Source: Lachnospiraceae bacterium UBA2734 (GTDB lineage Bacteria > Bacillota > Clostridia > Lachnospirales > Lachnospiraceae). Taken from it: a stretch of 32,592 bases of DNA. The notes beneath the pieces are model-generated. The model searched no databases, had not been told where the DNA came from, and saw only the letters and a list, made by a program, of their open reading frames with translations. Positions 32,137-32,592 of the stretch are shown here, piece by piece. The position numbers were made by a program, and so were the translations under genes. The stretch's first letter is position 1. The number at the start of each line of letters is the position of its first letter. The stretch is taken from assembly GCA_002353635.1 (NCBI GenBank), contig DEKA01000039.1:74338-106929 (forward strand), in the 5' to 3' direction.

Positions 32137-32592
32137 TCAAAGCTGCGTCTCCACGAAAATATCATAGATCGCGCGGATCGCCGTCTCGAAATCCTTGTTC
32201 TCCACGCCGATGATGATATTGAGCTCGGATGATCCCTGATCGATCATGCGCACATTCACATGTGCGTGCGCAAGGGCAGCAAAAATCCTGCCCGCTGTGC
32301 CGCGGTTTGCCCGCATGCCGCGCCCGACGACTGCGATGAGGGAGAGATCAGCCTCAATTTCAATGGAGTCCGGATCTGCGAGTCTGTGGATGGCGGACAC
32401 CACCTGCTGCTCCTTCGGAATGAACTCGCTCTCGTGCACGACGACGGTCATGGTGTCAATGCCGGAGGGCATGTGCTCAAAGGAAATCCCATTCTCCTCG
32501 AATGCCTGCAGAACCTTTCTGCCAAAGCCGATCTCACTGTTCATCATGTCCTTGGAAATAAGGACTGCACAGAAATCCTTCTTGCCGGCGAT
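32137..32592 (-). CDS. Aspartokinase, C-terminal ACT domains (5' end outside window)
   Basis: The visible 151 residues are open to the right edge and correspond to the regulatory tail of aspartate kinase, which makes aspartyl phosphate for lysine, threonine and methionine synthesis. The first ACT repeat includes KVLQAFEENGISFEHMPSGID. The second, SLIAVVGRGMRANRGTAG, is followed by VNVRMIDQGSSELNIIIGV, a classic aspartokinase effector-site pattern. The kinase domain is not in the window, so a bifunctional protein cannot be excluded. It precedes the DUF6106-like gene by 100 bp on the same strand. Confidence 0.9.
   Translation of the reverse strand: MAGKKDFCAVLISKDMMNSEIGFGRKVLQAFEENGISFEHMPSGIDTMTVVVHESEFIPKEQQVVSAIHRLADPDSIEIEADLSLIAVVGRGMRANRGTAGRIFAALAHAHVNVRMIDQGSSELNIIIGVENKDFETAIRAIYDIFVETQL

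Overview
The window looks like a chromosomal stretch from a GC-rich member of the Firmicutes, class Clostridia, most plausibly Lachnospiraceae. The reasons are GGAGG-type ribosome binding sites, a diaminopimelate aminotransferase (DapL) route to lysine, an AddAB (not RecBCD) nuclease, an EFR1-type flavodoxin/ferredoxin protein and a DUF6106-like membrane protein. The genus is inferred only. Apart from three genes on the plus strand, everything reads on the minus strand. I see no tRNA, rRNA, CRISPR array, transposase, phage gene or toxin-antitoxin pair.

Layout, left to right. (1) 1-4.9 kb: a catabolic patch. It holds the 3' end of a short-chain dehydrogenase, a convergent three-gene minus-strand redox operon (GlpA-like FAD dehydrogenase with a BFD-type iron-sulfur tail, FAD/NAD oxidoreductase, DUF1667 cysteine protein), and a divergent FadR-type regulator. 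The divergent region contains a well-formed promoter and inverted repeats that could be operators. (2) 4.9-11.6 kb: a biosynthetic run reading leftward: hisC, a COG2426 small membrane protein, nadE, dapF, dapL and a SEC-C protein. A 25-bp palindrome lies between nadE and dapF. (3) 11.6-14.4 kb: a polar amino-acid ABC transporter (lipoprotein, permease, ATPase). Its promoter has an ARG-box-like palindrome in the -35/-10 spacer, and a second related palindrome lies upstream. This points to arginine (ArgR/AhrC) control.

(4) 14.4-23.1 kb: an EFR1 ferredoxin gene and addA/addB, the double-strand-break repair helicase-nuclease. AddA and AddB both carry hydrophilic low-complexity stretches. (5) 23.2-25.6 kb: a uracil permease; a 322-bp gene-free segment packed with inverted repeats, including an 18-bp perfect stem and three tandem copies of an 8-bp unit; and a membrane-anchored acidic protein. 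(6) 25.8-28.1 kb: a divergent TetR regulator and a convergent MocR-type regulator, separated by a very strong bidirectional terminator. (7) 28.1-32.6 kb: glnS, guaB, a DUF6106-like membrane protein and the 3' end of an aspartokinase gene. A textbook terminator sits only 31 bp upstream of the glnS start.

Overall this is mostly housekeeping metabolism. I found no convincing new multi-gene system. The most interesting signals are the arginine-type promoter architecture, the orphan GlpA/GlpB/DUF1667 operon with a FadR-type regulator, the hairpin cluster upstream of the uracil permease, and the terminator abutting glnS.
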